34,752 nt of DNA from Acetobacteraceae bacterium (GCA_003164305.1 PLSZ01000586.1:1-34752), one strand, 5' to 3'; numbered from the stretch's first letter, positions 7,558 through 17,101 are shown. Numbers and translations are program-made. The notes: generated from the letters alone by a model not told the origin.

Positions 7558-8901
7558 ATGTCCGGCAGTAATTTTCTCGGCGAACTCCGCCGGATGGCTC
7601 GCACGTCAGGCGCTGTCGGCGGTATCGCCGCGCGAATGGCGGGCGAACGCATGTTCGGCATCCGAACCGACCGCGCGGCTCATGCCGAAGATCTCAGGAC
7701 GATTCTGGGTGGACTGAAGGGGCCCCTGATGAAAGTGGCCCAGTTTTTGTCGACGGTGCCGGACGCGTTGCCGGTTGAGTACGCCGAGGAATTGGCCCAA
7801 CTTCAATCAAACGCTCCCGCGATGGGATGGAATTTTGTTCGCCGTCGAATGGCGAGTGAGCTTGGACCAGACTGGCGTTCTCGATTCACGGCGTTTTCTC
7901 AAACCGCCTCCGCCGCGGCGTCGTTAGGGCAGGTGCACCGGGCGACGTTGCCCGATGGGCGCGAAGTCGCGTGCAAGCTGCAATATCCGGACATGCCCAG
8001 TACGGTTGAAGCGGATCTGCGGCAGCTGCGTCTTGCGATGGCTATTTATCATCGAATGGACAACGCGATTCACCAGGACGAAATTTATAAGGAACTTACC
8101 GAACGCCTCCGGGAGGAGCTCGATTATGAGCGAGAGGCGGCACAAATGCGGCTCTACGGGCTGATGCTCGCGGAGCATCCGACTGTGCATATCCCCACTC
8201 CGGTTTCTGGGTACTGCACGCGGCGTTTGCTGACCATGACGTGGCTGGATGGTCGCCCTCTGATGCAGCGCCTGTCGGAAGATCCGCCTCAGGAGGAGCG
8301 GAATCAGATCGCGGAGGCTTTGTTCCGCGCCTGGTACGTGCCGTTCTATCGATATGGGGTGATTCATGGCGACCCGCACATGGGCAATTATCAGGTGCGG
8401 CCGGATGGATCGGTGAACCTGCTGGATTTCGGCGCGATCCGCGTGTTCGACCCGAGCTTTGTCAGGGGCGTCATCGACCTTTACGAAGCCGTTCGGGACA
8501 ACGATGATGCGAAGTCGTATCAGGCATATAGGACCTGGGGCTTCTCCGATCTGTCGCAGGAAAAAATGGACGTCCTGAACCTTTGGGCTCGGTTCCTGTA
8601 CGAGCCGCTGACGCAAGATCGGGTTCGCAGGATTCAGGAAACCGACGATCCGCGGTTCGGGCGGGCGGTGGCCGAAAAGGTCCATGCCGGTCTGAAGCGA
8701 ACGGGCGGGGTCAAACCGCCTCGAGAGTTCGTCCTGATGGATCGGTCGGCGATCGGGCTTGGTGGCGTGTTCCTGCGGCTCCGGGCGGAGCTCAACTGGA
8801 GCCGTCTGTTCCAGGGGTTGATCGAAGACTTCGATGAGGCTGCGTTGGCCGCTCGGCAACAGGCGGCACTGTCGGCGGCGGGAGTTCCACCCGCCGCCTG
8901 A
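7558..8901 (+). CDS. ABC1/AarF/UbiB-family atypical kinase
   Basis: A 447-residue member of the ABC1 (ADCK/COQ8/UbiB) protein-kinase-like family, whose best-known members support ubiquinone biosynthesis as ATPases. Visible motifs: the N-terminal KxGQ-equivalent, here KVAQ at 59-62; the alanine-rich loop SAAAS at 118-122 that replaces the glycine loop of ordinary kinases; the ATP-anchoring Lys140 in VACKLQYP; the catalytic loop HGDPHMGN at 270-277; and DFG at 290-292. The glycine of KxGQ is alanine. Unlike E. coli UbiB, no C-terminal transmembrane pair is evident, so a cytosolic or peripheral location is more likely. It lies 26 bp after pepF. A role in quinone synthesis is inferred from the family; no ubi gene is adjacent. 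Confidence 0.9.
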   Translation: MSGSNFLGELRRMARTSGAVGGIAARMAGERMFGIRTDRAAHAEDLRTILGGLKGPLMKVAQFLSTVPDALPVEYAEELAQLQSNAPAMGWNFVRRRMASELGPDWRSRFTAFSQTASAAASLGQVHRATLPDGREVACKLQYPDMPSTVEADLRQLRLAMAIYHRMDNAIHQDEIYKELTERLREELDYEREAAQMRLYGLMLAEHPTVHIPTPVSGYCTRRLLTMTWLDGRPLMQRLSEDPPQEERNQIAEALFRAWYVPFYRYGVIHGDPHMGNYQVRPDGSVNLLDFGAIRVFDPSFVRGVIDLYEAVRDNDDAKSYQAYRTWGFSDLSQEKMDVLNLWARFLYEPLTQDRVRRIQETDDPRFGRAVAEKVHAGLKRTGGVKPPREFVLMDRSAIGLGGVFLRLRAELNWSRLFQGLIEDFDEAALAARQQAALSAAGVPPAA

Positions 8902-8972
8902 CAATGGACCTCGTGCCGGTTCCAGAGTATCGTGGTGGAGACCAACAAACTTCGGAAAATGAGGATCCAGGA

Positions 8973-9863
8973 ATGAACGATATGGCGACGGCACCACAGT
9001 TTGACCGGACTGTCGAGGACCTCGGGAACATTGTCGAGCTCGGCCACGTGAACGTGACCGTTCCCGACCAGGCCATCGCGACCGCCTATTACATCATGGG
9101 GCTTGGGCTGACCCGGGATCCCTACCTCATGGCGGGGCTGGAAAACATGTGGGTCAATGTCGGCAGAGGTCAATTCCATCTGCCGACCCGGGGCAAGCAG
9201 GTGGTGCGCGGCACCACGGCGCTGGTTCTGCCGGACCTGGAAGCACTTCTGAAACGCTTGCATTACGCACAAAAATTCCTCGAAGGCACCGAGTTCAGCT
9301 ATCGCGAGGCCGGCGACGTTGTCGAAACGACCTGCCCGTGGGGCAACCGAATCCGTGTGCATTCGCCGGACCCAGCGCGATTCGGCCCGATGCGTGTTGG
9401 GATGCCATACGTTGAGTTCGACATCCCCGAGGGTACCGATCTGAACGCGATCGCCCGGTTCTACAAGGAGATTCTCGGAGGCATATCCGGGGTCGCCCAG
9501 GATGAGCGAGGCGCCTACGCCTGGGCGTCCTGCTCCGGCGAATGCAAAGTGACCTATCGCGAAACGAAGGCGGAACTGCCGGAGTATGACGGTCACCACA
9601 TTCAGATCACGCTGGCGGATTTCTCTGGGCCACACAAGAAGTTGCTTGAACGCGGCCTGATTTCAGAGGAAAGCGATCAACATCAGTACCGATTCCTCGA
9701 CATCGTCGATGTCGATACGAACAAGCCACTGTTCCGGATTGAGCATGAAACCCGAAGCATGCGGCATCCGATGTTCAATCGTGTGTTCGTCAATCGCAAT
9801 CCGGACATGAACAACCGTAACTTCGTTCCGGGTTATGAAGTTGGTCTGTTCGCATTGAATTGA
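8973..9863 (+). CDS. Two-domain VOC (glyoxalase/dioxygenase-fold) protein
   Basis: A 296-residue protein with two vicinal-oxygen-chelate-like halves. The first starts LGHVNVTVPDQAIATAYYIMGLGL, where His25 sits where the first metal ligand of VOC enzymes usually lies; the second starts near residue 142 with GMPYVEFDIPEG and FYKEILGG. VOC proteins include extradiol dioxygenases, glyoxalases, epimerases and hydrolases; no specific reaction can be assigned. The open frame extends up to 8904, but the ATG at 8973 is preferred because GGATCCAGGA lies just upstream and the protein then begins close to the first domain. The hotdog-fold gene follows after 58 bp on the same strand, suggesting a shared pathway. 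The C-terminus (FVNRNPDMNNRNFVPGYEVG) is Asn/Arg-rich and unfamiliar to me. Confidence 0.8.
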   Translation: MNDMATAPQFDRTVEDLGNIVELGHVNVTVPDQAIATAYYIMGLGLTRDPYLMAGLENMWVNVGRGQFHLPTRGKQVVRGTTALVLPDLEALLKRLHYAQKFLEGTEFSYREAGDVVETTCPWGNRIRVHSPDPARFGPMRVGMPYVEFDIPEGTDLNAIARFYKEILGGISGVAQDERGAYAWASCSGECKVTYRETKAELPEYDGHHIQITLADFSGPHKKLLERGLISEESDQHQYRFLDIVDVDTNKPLFRIEHETRSMRHPMFNRVFVNRNPDMNNRNFVPGYEVGLFALN

Positions 9864-9921
9864 TTCGAGCGTTCCTGTCAGCGCCATCCGCCTTCCGTCG
9901 CGGGTGGCAGGAGAGTTTCTT

Positions 9922-10725
9922 ATGTCCGCCATGCCGCCCTATCACGTATCCGCCTATAATACCGCGAAAGCTTCGGAGAATAAGATCCACGACGATGCGA
10001 CGGCGCAGCGATTTGGCTTCAAAGGTGGATTGGTGGGTGGTGTCCACGTCTATGCCTATATGTCGCACATGCCTGTGCAGCGATGGGGTCAGGCGTGGCT
10101 TGAGCGTGGCACTGGTGAGGCAAGATTTGGTAAGCCTGTATACGAAGGCGATATCGCTGAAATAACTGCGCTGGAGGATGGCAACGGTCTGTCACTCCAG
10201 GTCGATAGCGGAGGCGTGCTTTGCGCAACTGGTCGAGCAACTCTCCCAGACACCGCTCCAGCAGTGCCGAATGGTGCGGATTTCAGGTCGGTTGCGCCTC
10301 GTGTCGATCGCGTTACCGCGGACGAACAATCGCTGAAGATCGGTGATTGGCTTGGAATGAATCCATTGACGGTTACTCCCGACTATCAAAAGCAGGATAT
10401 CGCTGATACCCGTGAAACCGATCCGCTCTATCTGCGAGAAGGGATCGTTCATCCCGGAACGATTTTGCGCTGCTGCAACTGGGCTTTGACGCACAACGTC
10501 ATCCTGCCGGCGTGGATGCATATGGGAAGCACGGTACAGAACCATGGGGTGGCTCGCGTCGGCGATACGTTGAATGTTCGTGCGTGCGTCACGAAGAACT
10601 ATGAGCACAAGGGCCATAAATGGGTCGAGATCGACGCGCTGGTGATTGCGAACGAAACGAAACCGATCGCTCGCGTGACCCATATCGCCATATACCGGCC
10701 CAGGCAGTTGGCGGAGGCCGCCTGA
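9922..10725 (+). CDS. Hotdog-fold protein, MaoC-like (hypothetical dehydratase/thioesterase)
   Basis: A 267-residue soluble protein. The region FKGGLVGGVHVYAYM at 33-47 resembles the central hydrophobic helix of the hotdog fold, and the second half (HPGTILRCCNWALTHNV, STVQNHGVARVGDTLNVRACV) looks like another hotdog unit, so a double-hotdog MaoC-like fold is the best guess. Family members hydrate enoyl-CoA or cleave thioesters, but the classical MaoC Asp-His pair is not clearly present and the activity is uncertain. An in-frame GTG at 9904 exists; the ATG at 9922 was chosen because CAGGAGAG lies about 8 bp upstream. It follows the VOC gene by 58 bp and is convergent with the MFS gene, 27 bp between stops. 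Confidence 0.7.
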   Translation: MSAMPPYHVSAYNTAKASENKIHDDATAQRFGFKGGLVGGVHVYAYMSHMPVQRWGQAWLERGTGEARFGKPVYEGDIAEITALEDGNGLSLQVDSGGVLCATGRATLPDTAPAVPNGADFRSVAPRVDRVTADEQSLKIGDWLGMNPLTVTPDYQKQDIADTRETDPLYLREGIVHPGTILRCCNWALTHNVILPAWMHMGSTVQNHGVARVGDTLNVRACVTKNYEHKGHKWVEIDALVIANETKPIARVTHIAIYRPRQLAEAA

Positions 10726-10752
10726 GAGGGACGCCGCTCCGATTCGGGTTTG

Positions 10753-12105
10753 CTACCGCAATCTTAGGAAGCTCAGGACACACGCGGCGGCGGATGCAAT
10801 CGCCGCCGTCGATAGGGCGAGCCGGGATCCGCTCGTGATGTCGCCGTGGGTGAAACCAAATATCATCGCGACCGTTACGCCTCCGATCGTTTGGCCAATC
10901 AGGCGCGCGGTCGACATCATGCCGCTGGCCACGCCGCTGCGATTTCGTGGTGCGGCGGCGACGATCGCGCGAACGTTAGGTGACTGGAAGAAGCCGAAAC
11001 CGATCCCGCATATCGCCATGCGCCACGCGACATCCTCGAGCCGCGCGTCGGGCGCGATCTGGCGCATCAGTATCAGGCCGACCGTCAAAATCGCGAGGCC
11101 TACACCACACAAAAGGCCCGCTGAATAGCGGTCGGATAAACGCCCTGATACGGGTGCGACGATCATGATCACCGCGGGCCATGGCGTCAGCATCAATCCG
11201 ACCATGGATTGCGAGACACCGCCAGAGATCTGAAAATAGAACGGAAGAGAGATCTGGGCGATGGTCTGCGCCGCGTAAGAGCAGATTGACGTAGCGATCG
11301 ATAGCGCGAATGCCGGGAGCCGGAACAGATCGACCGGCAACATGGGTGCCGCGAGACCCTTTTGCCGGCGGACAAAGGCGAAGCCGGCGAGAACGCCAAC
11401 ACCCAACTCGGTGGCGATGACGATCGGTTCGGCCCCGTGTGCCAGGCCGTCGAAACCAAATAGCATGAGACCGAATGTGAGCGCATTGAGGATAGCGCTT
11501 ATCTTGTCGAACCGATGACCCGCCGGCGCATTGCCTGGAGCGGAATGCCATGCCAACAAGATCGCCGCCAACCCCAATGGCACGTTCGCCAGGAACAGCC
11601 ATTGCCACGCCGCGACCGACAAGATCGCGGCCGCGACCGATGGGCCGGCCGCCGAGCAGACAGCGACCGTCAGCGTCATCACCGACATACCGGCTCCCAA
11701 ACGTTCCGGTGGGAATACAAGCCGGACCAACGCTGAATTGACGCTCATGATCCCCGCGGCACCGAGCGCCTGGGCTGCTCGAAAAGCCACCAGCAGAGGC
11801 AGGGAATCGGCGAAGCCGCAACAGAACGACGCCAACGTGAATAAGGATAGCCCGGACAAATAAACGATCCGGTAGCCGTAAATGTCACCCAGGGACGCGA
11901 GCGGTAGCAAACTGACTGTGACCACGAGTTGATAGGCATTCACGATCCAGATCGACGATGAAGGCGAGGCGCCCAGGTCGTTGGCCATTGTCGGCAGCGC
12001 GATTGAGGTAATGGTGTTGGCGAGCGTCGAAATCGCAGTGCCAAGAGCGATCGTGGTGATCGCAAGACCCCGCGACGCTGGCCTCAGCTTGTCGATGCCG
12101 TGCAT
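10753..12105 (-). CDS. MFS transporter, DHA2-like (drug/metabolite exporter)
   Basis: A 450-residue inner-membrane protein with hydrophobic segments along its whole length. Motif A is visible as LGDIYGYRIVYLSG after the second helix, and a motif-C-like AVCSAAGPSVAAAI lies at helix 5. The layout fits the EmrB/QacA (DHA2) proton-coupled exporters, which have up to 14 helices; at this length 12-14 are possible. Substrate is unknown. The open frame continues to 12249, but the ATG at 12103-12105 (MHGIDKLRPASRG) is preferred because it starts just before the first helix and leaves an 85-bp promoter region to the divergent thioesterase instead of overlapping it. No regulator or periplasmic adaptor gene is next to it. 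Confidence 0.88.
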   Translation of the reverse strand: MHGIDKLRPASRGLAITTIALGTAISTLANTITSIALPTMANDLGASPSSSIWIVNAYQLVVTVSLLPLASLGDIYGYRIVYLSGLSLFTLASFCCGFADSLPLLVAFRAAQALGAAGIMSVNSALVRLVFPPERLGAGMSVMTLTVAVCSAAGPSVAAAILSVAAWQWLFLANVPLGLAAILLAWHSAPGNAPAGHRFDKISAILNALTFGLMLFGFDGLAHGAEPIVIATELGVGVLAGFAFVRRQKGLAAPMLPVDLFRLPAFALSIATSICSYAAQTIAQISLPFYFQISGGVSQSMVGLMLTPWPAVIMIVAPVSGRLSDRYSAGLLCGVGLAILTVGLILMRQIAPDARLEDVAWRMAICGIGFGFFQSPNVRAIVAAAPRNRSGVASGMMSTARLIGQTIGGVTVAMIFGFTHGDITSGSRLALSTAAIASAAACVLSFLRLR

Positions 12106-12190
12106 GGCGTGTTGGCGACCCTGTTGACGCTTGCTCAATTCCAAAAGCAACTTGACTGAGCGCGGTCGCCGCAACAAGGTGCGATGCACA

Positions 12191-12664
12191 ATGAGCAGCC
12201 ATGTCATCGAATATGAGGACGTTGTTCGGCCGGAGTGGATCGATTCCAACGGCCACCTGAACCTCGCCTATTACGTCGTGGTCTTCGACTTCGCGACGGA
12301 CAAGCTGTACGCGACGCTCGGCATTGGCGATGCCTACCGGGAAGCAACTGGCAATTCCTGCTTCACCGTCGAGACCCATACAGTCTATGAGCGCGAAGTG
12401 CGTCTGGGTGATCGCTTGCGCGTTCATACGTGGTTGTTAGGCATTGACGCCAAACGAGTGCATTACTTCCATGAGATGTTCCACGTTGAGAGTGGTGAGC
12501 GATCCGCGATCCAGGAGTTGATGGCACTTCATATCGACATGCGACTCCGCCGCGTGGCGCCTTTCCCGGACGAACGGCGATTGGCTCTGGAGGGGGCGGT
12601 TGCCAGGTTCGCGCCGACGGAACCACCAAAGGGATGTGGGCGGCGTATCGTGATGCCAAAATAG
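12191..12664 (+). CDS. Acyl-CoA thioesterase-like hotdog protein (4HBT superfamily)
   Basis: A 157-residue single-domain hotdog protein. [15 protein letters not shown] at residues 16-30 matches the active-site block of 4-hydroxybenzoyl-CoA/YbgC-type thioesterases, with Asp18 as likely catalytic acid and the NGH signature. [23 protein letters not shown] and HYFHEMFH follow as expected for the beta-sheet. It resembles the thioesterase domains of carnitine-type dehydrogenases that hydrolyse betainyl-CoA-like substrates, but the specific acyl-CoA is unknown. The upstream in-frame codons to 12131 are not favoured; the ATG at 12191 has AAGGTG about 10 bp upstream. It diverges from the MFS exporter and is convergent with the GMC oxidoreductase (27 bp). 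Confidence 0.82.
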   Translation: MSSHVIEYEDVVRPEWIDSNGHLNLAYYVVVFDFATDKLYATLGIGDAYREATGNSCFTVETHTVYEREVRLGDRLRVHTWLLGIDAKRVHYFHEMFHVESGERSAIQELMALHIDMRLRRVAPFPDERRLALEGAVARFAPTEPPKGCGRRIVMPK

Positions 12665-12691
12665 CGAGGCGACCGCTGGTGACGCATCAGA

Positions 12692-14293
12692 TCAACGATG
12701 GGCGCCTGAATCCTCGCGTATCATCGCTGCACCCTTTTCGCCGATCATGATCGTTGGGGCGTTGGTGTTTCCAGTGGTCAGAGTTGGCATAACCGAAGCG
12801 TCGATTACCCGAAGTCCGGCAATGCCATGGACGCGCAGTCTTTCGTCAACCACTGCCGCGGGCCCCTGGCCCATTCGACAGGTCCCGACCGGGTGGTAGA
12901 TTGTGTTTCCGAAACCGCGTGCGTATTCGATCAATTCATCATCGCTACGTACGCCGGGTCCGGGCAATGTTTCAACGACGCTGTGTTGTGCAATGGCTGC
13001 TGTCGCGAAGATCTCTCTGGTAAACCGGATGCCAGCGAGCAGGACGCGCGCGTCACCCGGGTCCGAGAGGTAATTCGGGGTAATAATTGGCGCGGCGGTG
13101 GGATCGGGACTTTTTGCCATGATTGTACCGCGACTGTCTGGCCGTACTGGGCAAACAGCGACGGTCATTCCGTCTTCGCGTTCAAGCGCGCCAAATTTCG
13201 TAGGATCATAACTTGCTGGTGTAAACAATAGTTGTAGATCAGGACTCGATCTTTCAGGAGTGGACCGACAGAACACCTGCGCTGTCGTCACACCGAAGGT
13301 CAGCGCCCCGCGACCCTCCAGGAAGAAGCGGGCTATCTCCCTCGTCAGGCGAAGTCCGCGCGCCAGTTTGTTGATCGAAATCGAGCCTTTGACCCTGTGC
13401 GAGACGCGGGCAACGTAATGATCCTGCAAGTTCATCCCGACGCCGGCAAGGTCATGCACGATAGGAACGCCAATGGTACTTAAGTGTTCGGCGGGTCCAA
13501 TACCGGATATCTGTAAGAGATGAGGAGAGTTTATCGCGCCGCCGCATAAAATAACCTCCTTCAGTGCGCGAGCCTCGTTGAGTTTTCCGTTTTCCTGGAA
13601 GGCCACGCCGACACATCTACGTCCGTCGAACAACAATCGCGATGCCAGTGCGTTGGTCAGGATCATAAGGTTCGCGCGGCCATGCGCCTCTTTCAGGAAG
13701 GTCTGCGCGGTCGAGCCTCGCCATTTGCCCTTTCGAGTCATCTGAGAATACCCGACGCCTTCCTGAACCCGGCCGTTCAGATCCTTGCTGAACTTATATC
13801 CGGCTTGCTGAGCGCCTTCGACAAAACGATGCGTCAGTGGAAGAATTGTGCGGTAGTCCTCAACTTTCAGTGGGCCTTCGTGGCCCCGAACTTCTGGATC
13901 GCCGCCCTGCTTGTAGTCTTCCGACTTGCGAAAGAATGGCAGCACATCGTCAAAGCTCCAACCGCGGCAGCCCATTTGCGCCCAACCATCGTAGTCGGCG
14001 GGGTTACCACGCACATAAAGCATGCCGTTTATTGAACTCGATCCTCCGAGTGTCTTTCCCCGTGGCCAATGGATGCGTCGCCCGCCACTGCCCGCCGTAC
14101 CTTCAGCGCTATAATTCCAGTTCACGACGGGATGGTACAACAACTTCAGCATGCCAGCCGGGATATGAATCCAGGGCGACGTGTCCCGCGGGCCGGCTTC
14201 CAGGAGGATCACCTTCGCACCCGTCTCGGACAGGCGCGCCGCCACCACGCAGCCGGCCGAGCCGGCGCCGACAACGATATAATCGGCCTCCAT
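12692..14293 (-). CDS. GMC-family FAD-dependent oxidoreductase (choline/alcohol dehydrogenase-like)
   Basis: A 533-residue flavoenzyme that oxidises an alcohol group. The N-terminal FAD-binding Rossmann motif [18 protein letters not shown] begins at residue 4, followed by the glutamate in ILLEAG that contacts the FAD ribose. The GMC signature is [19 protein letters not shown], and the second signature [17 protein letters not shown] is also present. The active-site His467 is in [11 protein letters not shown], with the companion asparagine in TGNTNAPT near the C-terminus. This is the BetA-like group, but choline is only one possible substrate and no bet gene is adjacent. Translation is coupled to the upstream MDR: the MDR TGA is directly followed by this ATG, and AGGAGG lies inside the end of the MDR gene. 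Confidence 0.93.
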   Translation of the reverse strand: MEADYIVVGAGSAGCVVAARLSETGAKVILLEAGPRDTSPWIHIPAGMLKLLYHPVVNWNYSAEGTAGSGGRRIHWPRGKTLGGSSSINGMLYVRGNPADYDGWAQMGCRGWSFDDVLPFFRKSEDYKQGGDPEVRGHEGPLKVEDYRTILPLTHRFVEGAQQAGYKFSKDLNGRVQEGVGYSQMTRKGKWRGSTAQTFLKEAHGRANLMILTNALASRLLFDGRRCVGVAFQENGKLNEARALKEVILCGGAINSPHLLQISGIGPAEHLSTIGVPIVHDLAGVGMNLQDHYVARVSHRVKGSISINKLARGLRLTREIARFFLEGRGALTFGVTTAQVFCRSTPERSSPDLQLLFTPASYDPTKFGALEREDGMTVAVCPVRPDSRGTIMAKSPDPTAAPIITPNYLSDPGDARVLLAGIRFTREIFATAAIAQHSVVETLPGPGVRSDDELIEYARGFGNTIYHPVGTCRMGQGPAAVVDERLRVHGIAGLRVIDASVMPTLTTGNTNAPTIMIGEKGAAMIREDSGAHR

Positions 14294-15223
14294 TCATGGG
14301 CCTCCTGTTGTCAACACGGCTTTTCCAGACACCTGGCGATCGCGCAACAATTCGGCGACAGTGGAGATCTCAGCCCAGTTTTGCTCGATCCCGATTACCG
14401 GGCGGAGCTTTCCGTTCGCGACGAGGGTGACGAGAAGGGTGAGATCCGGCGCGAACATCTCCTCCGGTCCAGAGGTAAAATAGAAGAAGCTTTGGATGCG
14501 CGCGTTCTGCGCCATTCTGAAATCCTGGAAGCTGAGGGTTGAAGTCTGAGCCGACGAATTTCCGTAAACGACCACGGTACCATTCGGTTCGATGTGCTTC
14601 ACTGCCTCGGGTAGCGAGTCTCCACCCTCGGATTCCAGAATCAGGGAGTATCGCCCGGTCGCGCTTTCCGTGCCGTAAACGATGTCTTTCGCGCCGAGTT
14701 CAATCAATCCCGCCGCGCGATGGGGGTCTCTGACAACGGCGGTGACATGGGCGCCGGAATGTGCCGCGATCTGAATCGCGAGAGTACCGACACCGCCCGC
14801 CGCACCGGTGATCAGCACTCGCCGCCCCACGAGGGCGCCCCCCAATCTTACGCATCGCAAGGCCGTCAATCCCGCGACCGGTAGAGTGGCGGCCTGGGCG
14901 AAACTCACATTGTCGGGAAGTGGAACGATACGGTGGGTGGAGACGGCGACCCGTTCGGCCCAGCCGAATTCATCGGTAAGCGCGACGACGCGTGCGCCAG
15001 GTGGGGGACCAAGCCCATTGGCGGCTTGCCGCAGAACAACACCGCTAATGTCCTGACCGGGAATCCATCCCGCCTCGTTGTTCGCGAACGATCTCAGTTC
15101 GCCGCGGTTGAGCGAAAAACTCCGCACCGAGACAAGCGTGTCATTTGGTCCGACGTTCGGTTCGGGAACGTCGCGTAATCCGACAGGTGCCGGTCCACCC
15201 GGCGTGTTTACAATGGCCCGCAT
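14294..15223 (-). CDS. MDR-family quinone oxidoreductase-like protein
   Basis: A 309-residue NAD(P)H-dependent medium-chain dehydrogenase/reductase. The N-terminus MRAIVNTPGGPAPVGLRDVPEP and the nucleotide-binding RRVLITGAAGGVGTLAIQIA are typical of zinc-free quinone oxidoreductase/enoyl reductase-like MDRs; the cysteine-rich structural zinc loop is absent. The open frame runs upstream to 15415, but the ATG at 15221-15223 is chosen because it starts the canonical MRAI N-terminus and follows AGAAAGG; the extension is basic and unlike the family. Its stop abuts the GMC start, so the two enzymes are probably made together and may act on the same metabolite: one oxidises an alcohol and the other may reduce a C=C or quinone group. 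Substrate is unknown. Confidence 0.86.
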   Translation of the reverse strand: MRAIVNTPGGPAPVGLRDVPEPNVGPNDTLVSVRSFSLNRGELRSFANNEAGWIPGQDISGVVLRQAANGLGPPPGARVVALTDEFGWAERVAVSTHRIVPLPDNVSFAQAATLPVAGLTALRCVRLGGALVGRRVLITGAAGGVGTLAIQIAAHSGAHVTAVVRDPHRAAGLIELGAKDIVYGTESATGRYSLILESEGGDSLPEAVKHIEPNGTVVVYGNSSAQTSTLSFQDFRMAQNARIQSFFYFTSGPEEMFAPDLTLLVTLVANGKLRPVIGIEQNWAEISTVAELLRDRQVSGKAVLTTGGP

Positions 15224-15353
15224 GGGCTTTGACCTTTCTTGAGATTGGGGCCCTCGGTCGTGAAGGTTGGTGATGAAGCTGCGCCGACCGGTTATTTGTC
15301 GCGGCCGTATCCATTTGGGATGCGTGTCCTCGGCGGGTTTCTTCCGACTCGCA

Positions 15354-16916
15354 TTAATGCGCTCCGATGATGTCTTGCCATAACGCACGCGTTTCGCCGC
15401 CGGGGTCGTTTTCAATGCGGCAAACCGCGTCGAAAATCAACGTGGAACGATCTGGAACCCGATAGGGCGGCCAATGAGGAAGCGACGCGTGATTCGGCAC
15501 GCCGTGTCTCGCGAAGGCTGCCCATGCGCCAGACATCGTTTTGGCCAACCGAAAAGCTGTCTCGCTTCCGTCAGTCGCATTGGTCAGGTCGATCGTGTCG
15601 AACGTAAACGGTACATCCATCGCATGAGGTGCTTTCATTTTGCCGTCATGCAAGGGTGTTTCCCAATTGAATGAATACATCCAAACTGGCGCGGTGGCTT
15701 TGGCTGCGCGCCTCTGGGCGAGTACCAAGGATCGAATACGGAAATTGGCATCGGTTGTTGTCGCGATCAGTCGGTCCGCCGGGCTGGCATTCGGGTGGAT
15801 GCGACGGTACATCTCCACGACGCGACTCGTGTGATCACCGGCGATCGCGTGGACCCTCTCGACCATTTGTGCTTCGGTCAATGTTCGATGCCAGACGAGG
15901 TCGTCCGGCGCGAGGAAGCTGGCGGTTTCGTCCTTCATGTCACCGATGATGAGCGGAATATCGCCCATGATATCGGGTGCCTCGGAATCGAAGGGATGGG
16001 CGGGTAGCACATCTCCGTCCACGACGGGCCCGAAAGGGTAACGATCGAACAGCCGATATGGGGACGGACCGAGCGCCCGCTCGGCCGGTTTGATCGCGGA
16101 CAACAGGCGTGTGACTGAGAGCGTCCGCAGTTGCTCGACCGCGGCGCTGGTAATGCCGAGTTCCTGAAGAACGAGTTCGGTCAGTTTCAACGACCGTTCT
16201 TTCGTGCGCAGCCGAACGGCCGCGCCACTTTGTATAATCGCGCGATGGAAAAGGCCGGCGGCGGTTGGCATGGCGAGCAGCGTGCTGACTTTCCCGCCGC
16301 CACCCGACTCACCAAAAATCGTTACGTTCTCCGGATCGCCGCCGAAGCGATCGATATTGGTGCGTACCCATTTCAGGGCTGCGAGCAGATCGAGCACACC
16401 CGCGTTTCCAGACTGGGCAAAGGCGGGCCCGCCAGTTTCCGACAGGTCAAGATGTCCGAAAATGTTGAGACGATGGTTGACCGTGACAACAACGACATCG
16501 CCCTGTTTCGCCAGGCGACTGCCCCGGAGGCGATCAGAATTCGCGCTGCCATAGGAAAACGCGCCCCCGTGCAGCCACACCATTACCGGCCGTCGCCCGC
16601 CATCGCCCACATTGGGCGACCAGACATGCAAGGTGAGGCAATCTTCGGAATCTGGCGACGTGTCGGGCGCACCGGAAAACGTTTCGAGTTCGGGGCGCGT
16701 GCCGGTCCGTAATCCGGCCTGTGGTGCGCGCCCAGAATACGCGGTCGCGTCTCGCACGCCTGACCAGGCCTCCGGTTCGCGTGGTGGCAGGAAGCGACGG
16801 GTGCCTGTTGGAGGCGCGGCGTAAGGAATGGCTTTAAACGCCGCGACCCCTTCAATGGTCGTACCACGAAGCTTGCCGGATGCTATTTCGACCACCGGTG
16901 GCGATTGATCGCTCAT
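15354..16916 (-). CDS. Type-B carboxylesterase (cytoplasmic)
   Basis: A 520-residue alpha/beta-hydrolase of the carboxylesterase/lipase type-B family, hydrolysing carboxylic esters. The oxyanion-hole motif is HGGAF at 116-120 and EDCLTLHVWSP at 91-101 is the second family signature. The nucleophile elbow reads FGESGGGGK with Ser204, where the family consensus is GESAG. The catalytic histidine is probably in KAPHAMDVPFTF. No signal peptide is seen: the protein starts MSDQSPPVVEIASGKLRG, where family domains usually begin. The gene lies 130 bp upstream of the MDR-GMC pair on the same strand and could share its transcript. A clear paralogue with a signal peptide occurs at 24207-25826. Confidence 0.92.
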   Translation of the reverse strand: MSDQSPPVVEIASGKLRGTTIEGVAAFKAIPYAAPPTGTRRFLPPREPEAWSGVRDATAYSGRAPQAGLRTGTRPELETFSGAPDTSPDSEDCLTLHVWSPNVGDGGRRPVMVWLHGGAFSYGSANSDRLRGSRLAKQGDVVVVTVNHRLNIFGHLDLSETGGPAFAQSGNAGVLDLLAALKWVRTNIDRFGGDPENVTIFGESGGGGKVSTLLAMPTAAGLFHRAIIQSGAAVRLRTKERSLKLTELVLQELGITSAAVEQLRTLSVTRLLSAIKPAERALGPSPYRLFDRYPFGPVVDGDVLPAHPFDSEAPDIMGDIPLIIGDMKDETASFLAPDDLVWHRTLTEAQMVERVHAIAGDHTSRVVEMYRRIHPNASPADRLIATTTDANFRIRSLVLAQRRAAKATAPVWMYSFNWETPLHDGKMKAPHAMDVPFTFDTIDLTNATDGSETAFRLAKTMSGAWAAFARHGVPNHASLPHWPPYRVPDRSTLIFDAVCRIENDPGGETRALWQDIIGAH

Positions 16917-17101
16917 GTTCCCTACCCATCATTCGAAGCTACTGGAGTCAGCATGCCGCTTGCGGGGGGAGACTGTCGAGGTGGGGAATTTCGGGCGCCT
17001 GGTCCGTTATGGCTCTCGTGCCCAAGGCGATTTTCAGGACAACCTGGTATGGCGGCCACAACCCTGCTTCAATGGAAAGCCGAGACAGGGAGGATGGAAC
17101 C

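Noticed and set aside
12131..12249. Overlapping divergent MFS and thioesterase genes using the longest possible starts.
   Set aside because: The extensions lack family similarity; the preferred starts (12105 and 12191) leave a normal promoter gap.
15224..15415. Longer N-terminus of the MDR protein overlapping the carboxylesterase gene.
   Set aside because: The extra 63 residues are basic and unlike the family; the ATG at 15223 starts the canonical MRAI N-terminus and has a ribosome binding site.
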